64,000 nucleotides of DNA from Methanimicrococcus blatticola (GCF_004363215.1 NZ_SNYS01000005.1:372001-436000), one strand, 5' to 3'; shown: positions 54,135 to 63,768, counted from the first letter of the stretch. Program-made: numbers and translations. Notes: a model not told the origin generated them from the letters alone.

Positions 54135-55274
54135 TTAGCGGTTTCCGAGATTGAAATAGAACCCGCCGATTTCAATCGAATCGAAATTATCGCCTTCGAT
54201 GTAAATTGTTATGATTCCGTTTGCGCGGGGCACTTTAACGGCAACTTCTATGTCGGCGCTATAGTCTTCCGGAACGGAGCCGATTGAGATCAGCTGATCG
54301 GGAACATCTTGGTCTGCGTTTGTGACGTTCGTTACAATGCGGAGATAAACATCATCTCCGTGGCCGGTGCCGGCATTTTGAACCGTCCCTTGAAGGATAT
54401 ATTTGTAAGAAACGTCGTCGAATCCGATCATATATTGGTTTACATGAGCGGAAAAGACAGGGTTTTGAACGACAGGGAAAAGGGCAAGAAGTGTCGGGTC
54501 AATATTTTTGGAAATTATACCGATAACGGTTTCGCCGTCTGTCACGCCTGCATAATAATAAACTGTCCCGTTATGCAAATAAGACTGTCCTGAAAAATTA
54601 CCGTCATCCTTCAGGCCGAGTGCCATATGATCCTGCATCAGAATTAAAATGCAATCAATATCCAACTCATAAAGAATAGCTGCCGCCAATATTGCGCGGT
54701 CTTCGCAGTCGCCGCCCTCAACAAGCGTTTCTATCGGATAACGGGGATATTCATTAAAGCCCGTTGTTTCTAAATCGCTTGTGTACGGAATGGTATGAAC
54801 AAAAGAAATCACATTCATCGCGATTTCGGCGTCGGAATATTTATTTCGTCGCCCGTGTGCGCTGAAAGAATCGGCCAATTTGCTGATAACATCCCGATCG
54901 TATTCGGAAACGGCATATTGCGCATAATCGCGGCGGTCATGAGATTTATTCTGATAGAAATCGAAAAGCTCTTGAGGAATCTCGGCGCGGTGAGAATAAA
55001 TTTGTTTATCGTGAGACCAAGTATAGGTGATGTTGTACGTTTCGTCTTCCGCGGACAAATTAAACCGTTCCGGCCCGTTCCAAGTGGAAAGAGACGGGTA
55101 AACAAAAACAATGTCATCTCCTGATGTCGTCAAATCTCTGGCAACATAAATAAATGTCTTTTTCACATCTTCGGGCGGAACATAATGAAATAGCCCTGCC
55201 GAGATGATGGCAATACATACAGCCATGAAAATGAAGTATTTGAGAAGATTCAAGAGTGTTTTTTTGGAAATCAC
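54135..55274 (-). CDS. Membrane-anchored transglutaminase-like protein 3, altered third catalytic region
   Basis: 379 residues. N-terminal membrane helix (residues ~13-30), external linker, then YPRYPIETL, GGDCEDRAILAAAIL with the catalytic Cys, and MQDHMALGL with the His. Where the two paralogues have YYYVETT, this protein reads YYYAGVT, losing the Glu and Thr that normally complete the site, so its activity may be reduced or changed. C-terminal beta-sandwich (LQGTVQNAGTGHGDDVYLRI) as in the others. It is the upstream member of a tandem pair with 52844. Confidence 0.82.
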   Translation of the reverse strand: MISKKTLLNLLKYFIFMAVCIAIISAGLFHYVPPEDVKKTFIYVARDLTTSGDDIVFVYPSLSTWNGPERFNLSAEDETYNITYTWSHDKQIYSHRAEIPQELFDFYQNKSHDRRDYAQYAVSEYDRDVISKLADSFSAHGRRNKYSDAEIAMNVISFVHTIPYTSDLETTGFNEYPRYPIETLVEGGDCEDRAILAAAILYELDIDCILILMQDHMALGLKDDGNFSGQSYLHNGTVYYYAGVTDGETVIGIISKNIDPTLLALFPVVQNPVFSAHVNQYMIGFDDVSYKYILQGTVQNAGTGHGDDVYLRIVTNVTNADQDVPDQLISIGSVPEDYSADIEVAVKVPRANGIITIYIEGDNFDSIEIGGFYFNLGNR

Positions 55275-55506
55275 GATATATCGATAGAAAAATAGGGGAT
55301 GTATTAAATAAAGATTCCCGATAAGTGATAATTATAAAACCGCAACAGAAAGAAAGAGAAGAAGCAAAAAGGAAGAAAATAATAAAAAAGAAACGAATGA
55401 ACAAAAAAGAAGAAAATGAACAAAAAAAGAAACGAATGAACAAAAGAAATAATAAATAAAAAAAAAGGAAAAAGGATTTTCGTTGAAAAATAAACCGGAA
55501 GAATGA

Positions 55507-56046
55507 TTATTCAACCAGTTCACTTGAAGAAACGAGCGGAATCAATTCAACGCCGAGTTCTTTTAAGGAGTCTGCGGCCCCGGATTCGCGGTCAACGATT
55601 GTGATGACTTTGCGGATGTCGGCACCGTCTTCTTGAAGAGCGGCAATCGCTTTTTTAACGGAACCGCCGCTGGTGGTGACGTCTTCCATTAAAATGATTT
55701 CTTTGGCTGTGTCCAACTCGCCGACGTAGCGGCTTTTTGTTCCGTATTCTTTGGTTGCTTTTCGAATGATTAAAAGCGGATATTGTGTCGACAAGGATAC
55801 GGCTGTTGCAATCGGAACGCCGCCGAGTTCGACGCCGCCGATTATAATTTTGCCGGTGGGCGTTTCTGTCACGGACGGCAGAAGACGAGCGATGTAATCA
55901 GCGATGATTTTCAATGTTTTCGGGTCGGTGCTTGCTTTTTTGATGTCAATGTAAAAGTTGCTTTTCTGCCCCGACGCCAATGTAAACTCGCCGAATTGAA
56001 CCGCGTCACAGTCTTTTAATGCTTGAATAATTTCAGAATTGTCCAT
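55507..56046 (-). CDS. pyrE: Orotate phosphoribosyltransferase
   Basis: 179 residues, the usual archaeal length. It makes OMP from orotate and PRPP in pyrimidine synthesis. PRPP loop LIMEDVTTSGGSVKKAI near residue 115, KIIIGGVELGGVPIA with the pyrophosphate loop, and FGEFTLASGQKSNFYID at the N-terminus are diagnostic. It is 22 bases upstream of nothing else on its strand but follows carS by 22 bases (carS stop 56069, pyrE start 56046), so the two likely share a transcript. 55275-55506 downstream holds only AT-rich repeats of GAACAAAAAAGAAACGAAT type. Confidence 0.96.
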   Translation of the reverse strand: MDNSEIIQALKDCDAVQFGEFTLASGQKSNFYIDIKKASTDPKTLKIIADYIARLLPSVTETPTGKIIIGGVELGGVPIATAVSLSTQYPLLIIRKATKEYGTKSRYVGELDTAKEIILMEDVTTSGGSVKKAIAALQEDGADIRKVITIVDRESGAADSLKELGVELIPLVSSSELVE

Positions 56047-56068
56047 AATAATCAGTATTTTTTAATTT

Positions 56069-56659
56069 TCACCACGGTTCATTTTTGATTCCGAGCCAGT
56101 ATCCGACGATGTTTGTCCCGACATGAAGAATGGGTGTGATGATGATGATGATGATAAAAGTCAGCCAGTCCAGTGTTCCGACAAGCCACCCGTAAGAGGT
56201 GAGTGCCGTCAAGAGAAAAGCGCCGGCCAGGAAATCGTATTGATCAACGAGCGGCAGCGATTGTCCTCTTTGGAGACCGAGGCGGCGTTTCAGGAAGCTG
56301 AAAATCATGTCTCCCAAAAGAGCGCCGACAGCCAGAGAAAGAATGGCAATAACCGCGGATAAGTCAAATGCGCCGGAAACGCCGGATGAACTGAATCCGG
56401 GAAGTTGAATGCCGAAGAAATGGAAACCGCGGGAGACGAGCCAGATTTCGGCGCATCCGGTTAAAAATCCGAGAAGGATGCCTGCGAAAAAACCGCGCCA
56501 GGTTTTGCCGTCGCCTAAAATGCGCCGGCCGTCTTTCATTGTTTTACCGCCGTCAATCGGTGTTCCGCCGCCGAAAACGGCAGCAAAGGAGTTGGGCAGA
56601 TATGCCGGCAGCATAACCCATAAACCGACAACGACTGCTGTGATAATTTCAGTAAACAT
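56069..56659 (-). CDS. carS: CDP-archaeol synthase
   Basis: About 196 residues from ATG 56659 (GAGG 9 bases upstream; a farther start at 56716 has none). Five or so membrane helices. The DUF46 signature PIDGGKTMKDGRRILGDGKT followed by WRGFFAG near residue 30 is the CTP/archaeal lipid binding site. The enzyme activates digeranylgeranyl-glycerophosphate with CTP, the committed step to archaeal polar lipids. The second motif LPLVDQYDFLAGAF is also present. It is transcribed ahead of pyrE (CTP supply), possibly in one operon. Confidence 0.95.
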   Translation of the reverse strand: MFTEIITAVVVGLWVMLPAYLPNSFAAVFGGGTPIDGGKTMKDGRRILGDGKTWRGFFAGILLGFLTGCAEIWLVSRGFHFFGIQLPGFSSSGVSGAFDLSAVIAILSLAVGALLGDMIFSFLKRRLGLQRGQSLPLVDQYDFLAGAFLLTALTSYGWLVGTLDWLTFIIIIIITPILHVGTNIVGYWLGIKNEPW

Positions 56660-56798
56660 GTTTTTGATCCTCGCAGATGAATTTGAAAAGATTTGAAAAG
56701 AACATAGCTGTTTCATGTTTTATATTTATCGCGGCGAAATCGAAAAGTGCTGTGGTTGAACTGAAAATTAAACGGAATTGGACAGGATGGAATTAAGA

Positions 56799-56910
56799 AT
56801 TGAAAAAAAACGGAAGTGGAAATTGAGAAAAACAGAAACGAAAATTGAGAAAAACGGAAGTGGAAATTGAGAAAAACGGAAACGGAAATTGAGAACAAAC
56901 GGAACGGGGA
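56799..56910. repeat. 22-bp tandem repeat in the carS upstream region
   Basis: Units of ATTGAGAAAAACGGAAGTGGAA begin near 56799, 56822, 56844, 56866 and 56888 with a few substitutions. They lie between carS (minus) and a regulator gene (plus). The rest of 56660-57190 contains AT-rich sequence plus the promoter described next. Confidence 0.8.
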
Positions 56911-57088
56911 TTGAACTGAAAAGAAAGAGAATAAATCTCAAAATAACTGAAAAAATAAATAAAAAATGACAATAAATTTTAATTTATTTGAAGAGTAATA
57001 TATACACAAATAAAATTTTTTCAAAAAATATTTCGATTCGTTTAAATAATTGAACAAAATTTATTCACAAAGTTCACAGAACTCAACT

Positions 57089-57110
57089 TACTATAGCATA
57101 GTATAAAAAC
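57089..57110 (+). promoter_or_regulatory. TATA box overlapped by a perfect 6-3-6 dyad
   Basis: TACTAT-AGC-ATAGTA (57089-57103) is perfect and overlaps the TATA box GTATAAAAAC (57101-57110). It has the same 6-3-6 geometry as the dyad at 11563-11577, with a different sequence. A repressor bound there would block TBP. The regulator encoded 81 bases downstream is the natural candidate. Confidence 0.55.
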
Positions 57111-57190
57111 GGCCTGAGATTGTGAACAAAAATGGCGTAAAAAAGGATAGTGCATCTGAAAGATAAAGTTCGTGTCATATTTTTCAGCTG

Positions 57191-57598
57191 ATGCAATTAG
57201 GTGGTTATTTGATCGATTTTGAAGTCAAAATCCTTGACGAGAACGACTTAGTTTTCGTTTCGGACTTAAGGAACCTGGGCATACAAAGAAATGTCGCGTT
57301 GACATTAGTATACCTGTCAAATGTAAAAGAAGCATCGTCTCGTGAAATAGAAATCGGAACAGGACTCCGGCAACCTGAAATAAGTCTTGCAATCAACTTT
57401 ATGAGTGACAATAAGTGGATTGACAGCAGGATGATCAGGGTAAATAAGAAAGGACGTCCTCTGCGAGTTTATTCATTTTGCGTCCCGATGGAAACAATCT
57501 ACGCGTTCTATGAATTGAAAGCGCACAAGGATTATGAGGAATCCGTCTTAAAAATAAATCAGCTCAAAGTCCTGATTCAGAAAAAAGATTACACATGA
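57191..57598 (+). CDS. Archaeal winged-helix transcriptional regulator
   Basis: 135 residues. An HTH core (NVALTLVYLSNVKEASSREI, then GLRQPEISLAINFMSDNKWI as recognition helix) is followed by a wing (RMIRVNKKGRPLRVYSFCVP) and a C-terminal helix. It matches the archaeal COG4738-type predicted regulators. No metal or ligand motif is seen. The promoter dyad described at 57089 suggests autoregulation. No ribosome site is visible before the ATG. A T-rich repeat follows. Confidence 0.85.
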   Translation: MQLGGYLIDFEVKILDENDLVFVSDLRNLGIQRNVALTLVYLSNVKEASSREIEIGTGLRQPEISLAINFMSDNKWIDSRMIRVNKKGRPLRVYSFCVPMETIYAFYELKAHKDYEESVLKINQLKVLIQKKDYT

Positions 57599-57690
57599 AA
57601 ATGAATGAATAAATAAAAATGGATTGAAAAAAACTTAATCGGTTGTTTACAACTCATTTTTAATTAAAACAACTCATTTTTAATTTAATT

Positions 57691-57815
57691 TGTTTTTATT
57701 TTGTTTGTTTTTATTTTGTTTGTTTTTATTTTGTTTGTTTTTATTTTATTTGTTTTTATTTTATTTGTTTTTATTTTGTCTGTTTTTATTTGTCTGTTTT
57801 TATTTTGTTTATTAT
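57691..57815. repeat. T-rich 15-bp tandem repeat
   Basis: About eight units of GTTTTTATTTTGTTT with small changes. Not coding. It lies in the convergent gap between the regulator and the S4-FtsJ gene and may act as an unstructured terminator for either. Confidence 0.75.
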
Positions 57816-57860
57816 TGGTGGTCTACTGCTGTTTTTAATTAAATTCAGCAGATTCCACGA

Positions 57861-58667
57861 TCAATCTTCTTCGCCTTCAAAAATCATATCTGTGATATCG
57901 ATGCCGTCGCCGCCGAGTTCTTCTGATAAATCATATTCGACGCCGTCTTCATCAACATAAGCCGGTTCGAGAGAATTATCGGCATATTTCTTACGGGCGA
58001 TGATGTATGTTTCCTGCCTTTCCGGCTCAATAACTTCTTCGATGTTGTAGCCGGCTTCTTCAATTTTTCGAAGAACAGCGGATTTGGACCGGTTTTTCGG
58101 AATTTTAATGACTTGAAGGAGAAGTCCGCCTTCTCTTAAAAGCGGAGACATTCGAATCAAAGCAGAAACCGAGTCTGTCGGCTCAAGCGTCATATCATTG
58201 AGCAAAACATCGAAAGATCCGTTTTTAGACGTTTCTGCGGTTGCCACAGTTTCAAACGGAACCGTAAAAACATCGGCAAACATGACACTGATATTATCAT
58301 TCTCAAACGCCAGTTTCCCGAGCTCGGTTCGGAAATCTTTTGAAAATTCAATGCCGTGAACGTGACCGGAATCACCGATGTGCTCGCCGGCAAACATCAA
58401 AAAACCGCCGGCGCTGGACCCTAAATCTAAAACGTAGTCACCTTCATTAAAAAGAGGAAGACGTTCATGAATCGCTTTTATTTTGAAATAACCGCGCGGC
58501 ATATCCATGCCTTCTTCGACATCAATTTTGTCGTCAACGGTAATATTTTTGGAAGGTTTCGTGCAGACTGTACCGTTTAATTTAACTTTACCCTCTTCAA
58601 TCGCCCTTTTGGAGCGCCCGCGGGACTTAAAAAATCCGGTGTCTACTAAATAACTGTCAAGTCTCAT
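57861..58667 (-). CDS. S4 domain plus FtsJ-type RNA methyltransferase (TlyA-like)
   Basis: About 268 residues from ATG 58667. A TATA box (TTTATATC, near 58690) about 25-30 bases upstream implies a near-leaderless message, so the upstream in-frame ATG at 58718 is not the start. N-terminal S4 domain (MRLDSYLVDTGFFKSRGRSK, then EGKVKLNG) binds RNA; the C-terminal domain is an FtsJ/TlyA-like methyltransferase (YVLDLGSSAGGFLMFAGEHI, then VHGIEFSKD and LLNDMTLEP). The likely product is 2'-O-methylated rRNA; target unknown. It ends with an acidic ~35-residue tail. No neighbour supports a closer assignment. Confidence 0.9.
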   Translation of the reverse strand: MRLDSYLVDTGFFKSRGRSKRAIEEGKVKLNGTVCTKPSKNITVDDKIDVEEGMDMPRGYFKIKAIHERLPLFNEGDYVLDLGSSAGGFLMFAGEHIGDSGHVHGIEFSKDFRTELGKLAFENDNISVMFADVFTVPFETVATAETSKNGSFDVLLNDMTLEPTDSVSALIRMSPLLREGGLLLQVIKIPKNRSKSAVLRKIEEAGYNIEEVIEPERQETYIIARKKYADNSLEPAYVDEDGVEYDLSEELGGDGIDITDMIFEGEED

Positions 58668-58819
58668 AACACGCCAACAACTTTGCTTTGATATAAATAT
58701 TTCATTCATGACAGACAAAGAGATTTAGAAAAATATATTAAATATATAAAATAATTAGGACTGCCTCTCTAAATTAAAAGAGTGGAGATTTTTGGAATTA
58801 AAGAGTGGAGATAATTACC

Positions 58820-59239
58820 ATGGTAAAATTAACAGCTGAAATGAAAGAAGATATCAAAAAAGTCGGTGTTTTGCCGCTTGCGACAGCCACAAAATCCGGT
58901 GTTCCGAATGTCGTCCCGATTGCCATTTTAGAAATTGATGACAGCGATGAAAAAGATGACTACATTAACATCATGAACAACTTCTTCCTCAAAACAATGA
59001 ACAACATCAAAGAAAATCCGCTTGTCGCGCTTTATTTCTGGACACCTGAAACAGTCGGCTGCAACCAGATCAAAGGCGAAGTCGTTGAAATCACGGCAAA
59101 AGGCAGCGTCTACGAAGACTTTGCCGCCCGCGTCAGACCTGAAAAGCCTGACCTCCCGCTCAAAGAAGTCCTCCGCGTCAAAGTCACGGAAGTCTTTGAC
59201 TGCCAGCTCGGCAAGGAAGCCGGCAAAAAGAAGCTGTAA
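58820..59239 (+). CDS. Pyridoxamine 5'-phosphate oxidase-like flavin-binding protein 1
   Basis: 139 residues from ATG 58820 (GGAG 9 bases upstream; a GTG at 58805 falls in that site). A single split-barrel flavin-binding domain: VLPLATATKSGVPNVVPIAI and YINIMNNFFLKTMNNIKENP. The next gene is its paralogue at 59450 with about two-thirds identity. The family reduces or binds FMN or F420, but real substrates are mostly unknown; methanogen members are often electron-transfer or F420-dependent. The ribosome-site word AAAGAGTGGAGAT is itself repeated twice in the leader (58777-58812). Confidence 0.9.
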   Translation: MVKLTAEMKEDIKKVGVLPLATATKSGVPNVVPIAILEIDDSDEKDDYINIMNNFFLKTMNNIKENPLVALYFWTPETVGCNQIKGEVVEITAKGSVYEDFAARVRPEKPDLPLKEVLRVKVTEVFDCQLGKEAGKKKL

Positions 59240-59449
59240 AAAGATTTCATTTTTCTTTTTATTTCTTTTTCGATTCTTTTTTATTACTTTTCTATTTCTT
59301 TTTTTATTTTCGATTTTTTCTCATTTTTCATTCCATTTCATTTTAATTCGAAAACAATAGAATTCGAAAAATATAGTTCAAGGAATTTTTAAATAGACGG
59401 CAATTCTATTTTTATTGTTCTTTTTGTTTAAAATTAAGGAGATGAAAGA

Positions 59450-59869
59450 ATGGTCAAATTAACACCTGAAATGAAAGAAGACATTCAAAAAGTCAAAGTT
59501 TTGCCGCTTGCCACCGCTTCCAACGATAAAACGCCCAACGTCATTCCGATTGGAATCGCTGAAATCGATGACAGTGATGACAAAGATGACTATATTCACA
59601 TTATGAACAACTTCTTCCTCAAAACAATCGCCAACATCAGGGAAAACCCGAAAGTTGCGCTTTACATCTGGAGTCCCGAAACCTCAGGCTGCATTCAAAT
59701 CAAAGGCGAAGTAGCCGAAATCACCGCCAAAGGAAATGTTTATGACGACATGACCGGCCGCGTCGGTGCTGCCAAACCGGGTCTCCCGATGAAAGAAATC
59801 ATCAGAATTAAAATCACGGACATCTTCAACTGCAAATCAGGAAAAGAAGCCGGACAAAAGATTTTGTAA
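59450..59869 (+). CDS. Pyridoxamine 5'-phosphate oxidase-like flavin-binding protein 2
   Basis: 139 residues, ATG with GGAGA 8 bases upstream. VKVLPLATASNDKTPNVIPI, YIHIMNNFFLKTIANIRENP and a shared C-terminus (GKEAGQKIL) show that it is a tandem duplicate of the protein at 58820. Base differences are mostly at third positions plus conservative changes, so the two are under purifying selection and probably both functional. They are separated by 210 AT-rich bases. A hairpin terminator follows. Confidence 0.9.
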   Translation: MVKLTPEMKEDIQKVKVLPLATASNDKTPNVIPIGIAEIDDSDDKDDYIHIMNNFFLKTIANIRENPKVALYIWSPETSGCIQIKGEVAEITAKGNVYDDMTGRVGAAKPGLPMKEIIRIKITDIFNCKSGKEAGQKIL

Positions 59870-59881
59870 CTGAAATTAAAT

Positions 59882-59912
59882 CGGAATTTATTTCCGGTTT
59901 CTTTTTTTTGAA
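59882..59912 (+). terminator. Terminator after the second flavin-binding gene
   Basis: CGGAA...TTCCG stem beginning at 59882, followed by TTTCTTTTTTTTG. Confidence 0.6.
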
Positions 59913-60061
59913 AAACGGAAAGTCGGTTCGCGCGCGAGCCGGACTCTTTTTGAAAAAATTTGAAAATACCGGATTGTTTTTGAAAATAATGTAAGTTTTG
60001 TATTGAATATTCAAACCGGTAAATTAGATGTCGGTCGATGGATTTTGTAGAAGATGAGAAA

Positions 60062-60120
60062 ATATTCGCCGCACATTATGCGGAGAATAGGTAAGATATT
60101 CACCGCAAATTTTGCGGAGA
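60062..60120. repeat. Two tandem hairpins downstream of the radical SAM gene
   Basis: ATATTCGCCGCA...TGCGGAGAAT and ATATTCACCGCA...TGCGGAGATT repeat at a 34-base step; each is a CCGCA/TGCGG stem (60069-60083 and 60103-60117). They lie just past the stop of the minus-strand radical SAM gene and before the flavin-binding genes, in a position suitable for transcript processing or bidirectional termination. No T run follows. Confidence 0.65.
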
Positions 60121-60152
60121 TTAATAATTAAACCAACACTGACCCACAAACT

Positions 60153-61847
60153 TCATTCAAAACAAACGAATTTTGAAATTAATTTCCCGTGCTTAAACCG
60201 GCTCAGCAGATCTTCTTCATTTTTGTAAGGCCGTTTCAAAACCAATTCTTCCGCCATAGATTTATTCAAACCGGGCAATTCTTTTAAAATTGTTAAAGGC
60301 GCAGTATTCGCATTGATCGGGAACGGAACGCCTGTAATTGAGCGGAAACCGTGATTGGTAACGAGGATGTCATAGAAACGATTCAGTTCCAAAGAAGCGG
60401 GAACGGCAATCAAGAGCGGATATGTTCCGAATTGCCGGCCGAATGTCATGGGTTTTGAATTTTCAGAGTTTTCGGCGACTTCCATGAAAACGTCTTTCAA
60501 AACGGTTCCGACCGGAACGACGCGCTGCAGCATTGGCAAATCAATCGTTTTTCGGATTTGCTCTTTGTGCGCGCGGAAGAGTTTTTCATTTTTGAAATCA
60601 GAAACATTGGAATCGGAAAGCGGCGTTTTCGGAAAAACCATCACTTGACGGAGATTAATTCTTCGAACCATCAGTCCTTCATCATAAATCTGTTTGAGAA
60701 AATCGTAATTGAGCTGATATGTTTTTTTGGTTTCGCCAAGCAACCCGTAAACAAAATTAATGCCGGGCAGAATTTTGGGCATTCCGTTCGCGCCGCGTTT
60801 CGAACCGATTTCATTGACAAGGCGGATGGCTGCCAATACTTGGTCCGGCGTTGCTTTTAACCCGTTTGCGGCAATCACGGCCGGATCGGCGCTTTCAATG
60901 CCCATCGCAATCACATCGCCGGGCGTATGATATTTGACAATCGTTTCGAGAATTTCACGCGATTCGTCCGGATATTCGGCAATCGTTATCGGATTTCCGT
61001 TATCCATGTGAAGCGTTTGTAAATCGGGCGCAACGCGGCGAATTCCGGAATAAAGTTTTTCAATGGCTTTCGGATTCGGTTTGAGATTTGCGCCGCCGTC
61101 ATCAATGCCTTTGTACGCGAATAAATCGGGTTGGCGACCGATTCTGAAATGGCGGACACCGTTGTTGTAAAGCAATTCGGTTTCGGCAACGATGTCTTCT
61201 TCATCACGGAAATCGGGTTTGCCGTAAAAAGCTTCCGTGCAGAAAGAGCAATGCTTTTTTCGGCCGCAGCCGCGGCAGGTTTCAAGCTCGCAGATCACAT
61301 TCGGGAAATCGGGATGCTGTTTGACGATGAAAGCGCCTTTTTGAGACCAGCCCGCGATTTCTGACGCGGTTCTGTAACGGTGAGCAGAGGCTGTGTTTTC
61401 GGAATTATTTGAAAAATAATCGTAAACAAAACTTTCGATGTCTTTTTGAGCGACCATGACGCCGTCCGGAAGAAATGAAAGTCCTGTTGCCGCAATGCCG
61501 CCTTCACTGGAATAGCCGAGACGGATCGGACCGCCGAGAATTTTAATGCCGCCTGAGAGACGGAAAAGCGCGCGGATTTCCTCGGCCGTAATCGGCATTC
61601 CTCTCAGATATTTTCCGGGAACGGTCATGCCTGAAATAATGATGAAAACGTCGGCGGCTTTGAATTGTTCGGTCAACGTTTTGCCGGAAGCGCGAACGGC
61701 ATCGATTGTAAAATAAGAAATGTCATCTTCATTGAAACCGGCATCGATTAAAGCGCCGGCGGTGTATCTCGGATAAGGAGAAAGATAAGGCGGAACGCCG
61801 AAGCAGGCGGGTTCATCCACATAACCGTCTAAAATAATCGCTTTCAT
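60153..61847 (-). CDS. Radical SAM protein with C-terminal HhH (COG1031-type)
   Basis: 564 residues. The N-terminal ~190 residues are family-specific. The radical SAM Fe-S motif is C-R-G-C-G-R-K-K-H-C-S-F-C near residue 195 (CxxxxxCxxC within it), followed by FRIGRQPDL and later GIESADPAVIAANGLKATP and MPKILPGINFVYGLLGETKK. The final ~50 residues form a helix-hairpin-helix (LTILKELPGLNKSMAEELVL). It belongs to the archaeal COG1031 group of unknown reaction. A TATA box (ATTATAAATC) is shared in the divergent gap with ribC. Ribosome site AAGGA is 10 bases before the ATG. Confidence 0.93.
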   Translation of the reverse strand: MKAIILDGYVDEPACFGVPPYLSPYPRYTAGALIDAGFNEDDISYFTIDAVRASGKTLTEQFKAADVFIIISGMTVPGKYLRGMPITAEEIRALFRLSGGIKILGGPIRLGYSSEGGIAATGLSFLPDGVMVAQKDIESFVYDYFSNNSENTASAHRYRTASEIAGWSQKGAFIVKQHPDFPNVICELETCRGCGRKKHCSFCTEAFYGKPDFRDEEDIVAETELLYNNGVRHFRIGRQPDLFAYKGIDDGGANLKPNPKAIEKLYSGIRRVAPDLQTLHMDNGNPITIAEYPDESREILETIVKYHTPGDVIAMGIESADPAVIAANGLKATPDQVLAAIRLVNEIGSKRGANGMPKILPGINFVYGLLGETKKTYQLNYDFLKQIYDEGLMVRRINLRQVMVFPKTPLSDSNVSDFKNEKLFRAHKEQIRKTIDLPMLQRVVPVGTVLKDVFMEVAENSENSKPMTFGRQFGTYPLLIAVPASLELNRFYDILVTNHGFRSITGVPFPINANTAPLTILKELPGLNKSMAEELVLKRPYKNEEDLLSRFKHGKLISKFVCFE

Positions 61848-61911
61848 ACTTGGTTCCTTATCGTTTTCTGAGTGATAATGCTTGATTTATAATGTTTTTC
61901 TTGTCAAATGA

Positions 61912-62412
<501 letters not shown>

Positions 62413-62493
62413 TCGGGTGTTAATCAAGGTTAAAAGTGTTAAAAGTGTTAATAATCAGGTATTAAATAAAAATCTCATTAAATCGGTGATTTC

Positions 62494-63066
62494 ATGATTA
62501 TCTTTTTTGCCGCTGTCAGCAAACAAAACATCAGGGATTTTGAAAACGGCAGTATTGCCAAAGACCGTTTCATCGACATTCTCGTCGTATCTGATAGAAT
62601 CGGTCTTTCACAAATCGATCGCGCCGCCAATATTTTGGCAAATGATGACGAATTTTCCGAATACTATGAAATCATGGGAAGCGGTGAAATTCTCGCGGGC
62701 GGCGACGGCAACGCGCTGATTATTGACCCCGTTTCATTTGAATATGAAAACGAAGAAGACGGCGGTGGTTTTGAGGTATGTGATCCTGCCGTTTACATGA
62801 CAAATGATGAAGTGAAAAAGGCCGCCGGAATTTTGTCGGAAGTGAATGAAGCGACATTTCGGGAAGCGTTTGACGCCAAAATGAAAAAACTGACGAAACG
62901 GAGCTTTTTGAATCGGAAGAAAAAGGCGCTCAAAGAAAATGCGGGCGATATTTTTGAAATGCTTTGGAATGAATTGGACGCTTTGAAGAAATTTTATGAA
63001 AAGACGGCAGCGACAGAAAATTATGCCGTTATTTTTTCGATTTATGAAGATGAAGACTTTGAATAA
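62494..63066 (+). CDS. DUF1877-like (YfbM-type) protein
   Basis: 190 residues. The C-terminal half (VYMTNDEVKKAAGILSEVNE, then ATFREAFDAKMKKL, and WNELDALKKFYEKTAATENY) follows the DUF1877 consensus, in which a barrel end of the PARYLTPEEV type leads to two long helices and a final strand. Here the middle Pro/Trp of the family is partly lost. GGTGAT is 3 bases before the ATG, unusually close. It sits between ribC and ribH on the same strand (81 and 87 bases), so it may be regulated with flavin synthesis, but no role in it is known. Confidence 0.6.
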   Translation: MIIFFAAVSKQNIRDFENGSIAKDRFIDILVVSDRIGLSQIDRAANILANDDEFSEYYEIMGSGEILAGGDGNALIIDPVSFEYENEEDGGGFEVCDPAVYMTNDEVKKAAGILSEVNEATFREAFDAKMKKLTKRSFLNRKKKALKENAGDIFEMLWNELDALKKFYEKTAATENYAVIFSIYEDEDFE

Positions 63067-63153
63067 AATTCTGAATTAAATATTTATCAAATTACTTGTT
63101 ACATGATTACAATTTACAAATCAAATATACAAATATAAAAGGAGAAAACAAAA

Positions 63154-63558
63154 ATGACAATTAAAATCGGATTCGTCGTTGCCGAATTCAACAGAGACAT
63201 TACGTACCAAATGGAAATCTTAGGCGAAGAACACGCCAAATTCCTCGGCGCCGAAGTCACCGAAAAAATTTACGTCCCCGGCGCTTATGACATGCCTCTT
63301 GCAATCAAAAAATTGCTTGAAAACAAAGACATTGATGCCGTCGTTACCGTCGGCTGTGTCATTGAAGGCGACACAAGCCACGATGAAGTCGTTGTCGCTC
63401 AAGTCACAAGAAAGATGACAGACTTATCCCTCGAATACGGAAAACCTGTCGCGCTCGGCATTTCCGGCCCGGGAATGACACGCATGCAGGCAATGGAACG
63501 CATGGATTACGCCAAACGCGCTGTCGAAGCGGCTGTTAAGTTGGTTCAGCGCGTCTGA
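63154..63558 (+). CDS. ribH: 6,7-dimethyl-8-ribityllumazine synthase
   Basis: 134 residues, short archaeal type. It makes the substrate of riboflavin synthase from 5-amino-6-ribitylaminouracil and 3,4-dihydroxybutanone phosphate. [17 protein letters not shown] (substrate Phe/Asn), [20 protein letters not shown], and [16 protein letters not shown] with the active-site His are present. AGGAGA precedes the ATG by 10 bases. It completes the ribC-ribH group. Evenly placed strong codons suggest good expression. After the stop, nothing but T-rich sequence follows. Confidence 0.97.
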   Translation: MTIKIGFVVAEFNRDITYQMEILGEEHAKFLGAEVTEKIYVPGAYDMPLAIKKLLENKDIDAVVTVGCVIEGDTSHDEVVVAQVTRKMTDLSLEYGKPVALGISGPGMTRMQAMERMDYAKRAVEAAVKLVQRV

Positions 63559-63713
63559 ATTTAATTTTAAAAACGATTTCATTTTCTTTTTCTTTTTTAC
63601 TTTTATTTTTTAAGACATTTTCAAATTCAAAAGAATAGAAGCTTTTTTTGAATATTAATTTTCAATAGAGGAACACTGTTTTATTTCAAGTTAATAAAAC
63701 CCGAAACAACCAC

Positions 63714-63768
63714 CCGCTAATTTTCATTCCGATCTGAGCAAAGCGAAGAGAGGAATGGAAATTTGCGG
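63714..63768. repeat. Short palindromic element E6
   Basis: CCGCTAATTTTCATTCC (63714-63730) pairs imperfectly with GGAATGGAAATTTGCGG (63752-63768), loop GATCTGAGCAAAGCGAAGAGA. It is followed by ATTCGTACTC and preceded by AACAACCA, flanks shared with E1, E3 and E5. Confidence 0.7.

Noticed and set aside
57691-57815. CRISPR-like or coding T-rich repeat
   Set aside because: Simple 15-bp low-complexity tandem repeat without spacers or frame.
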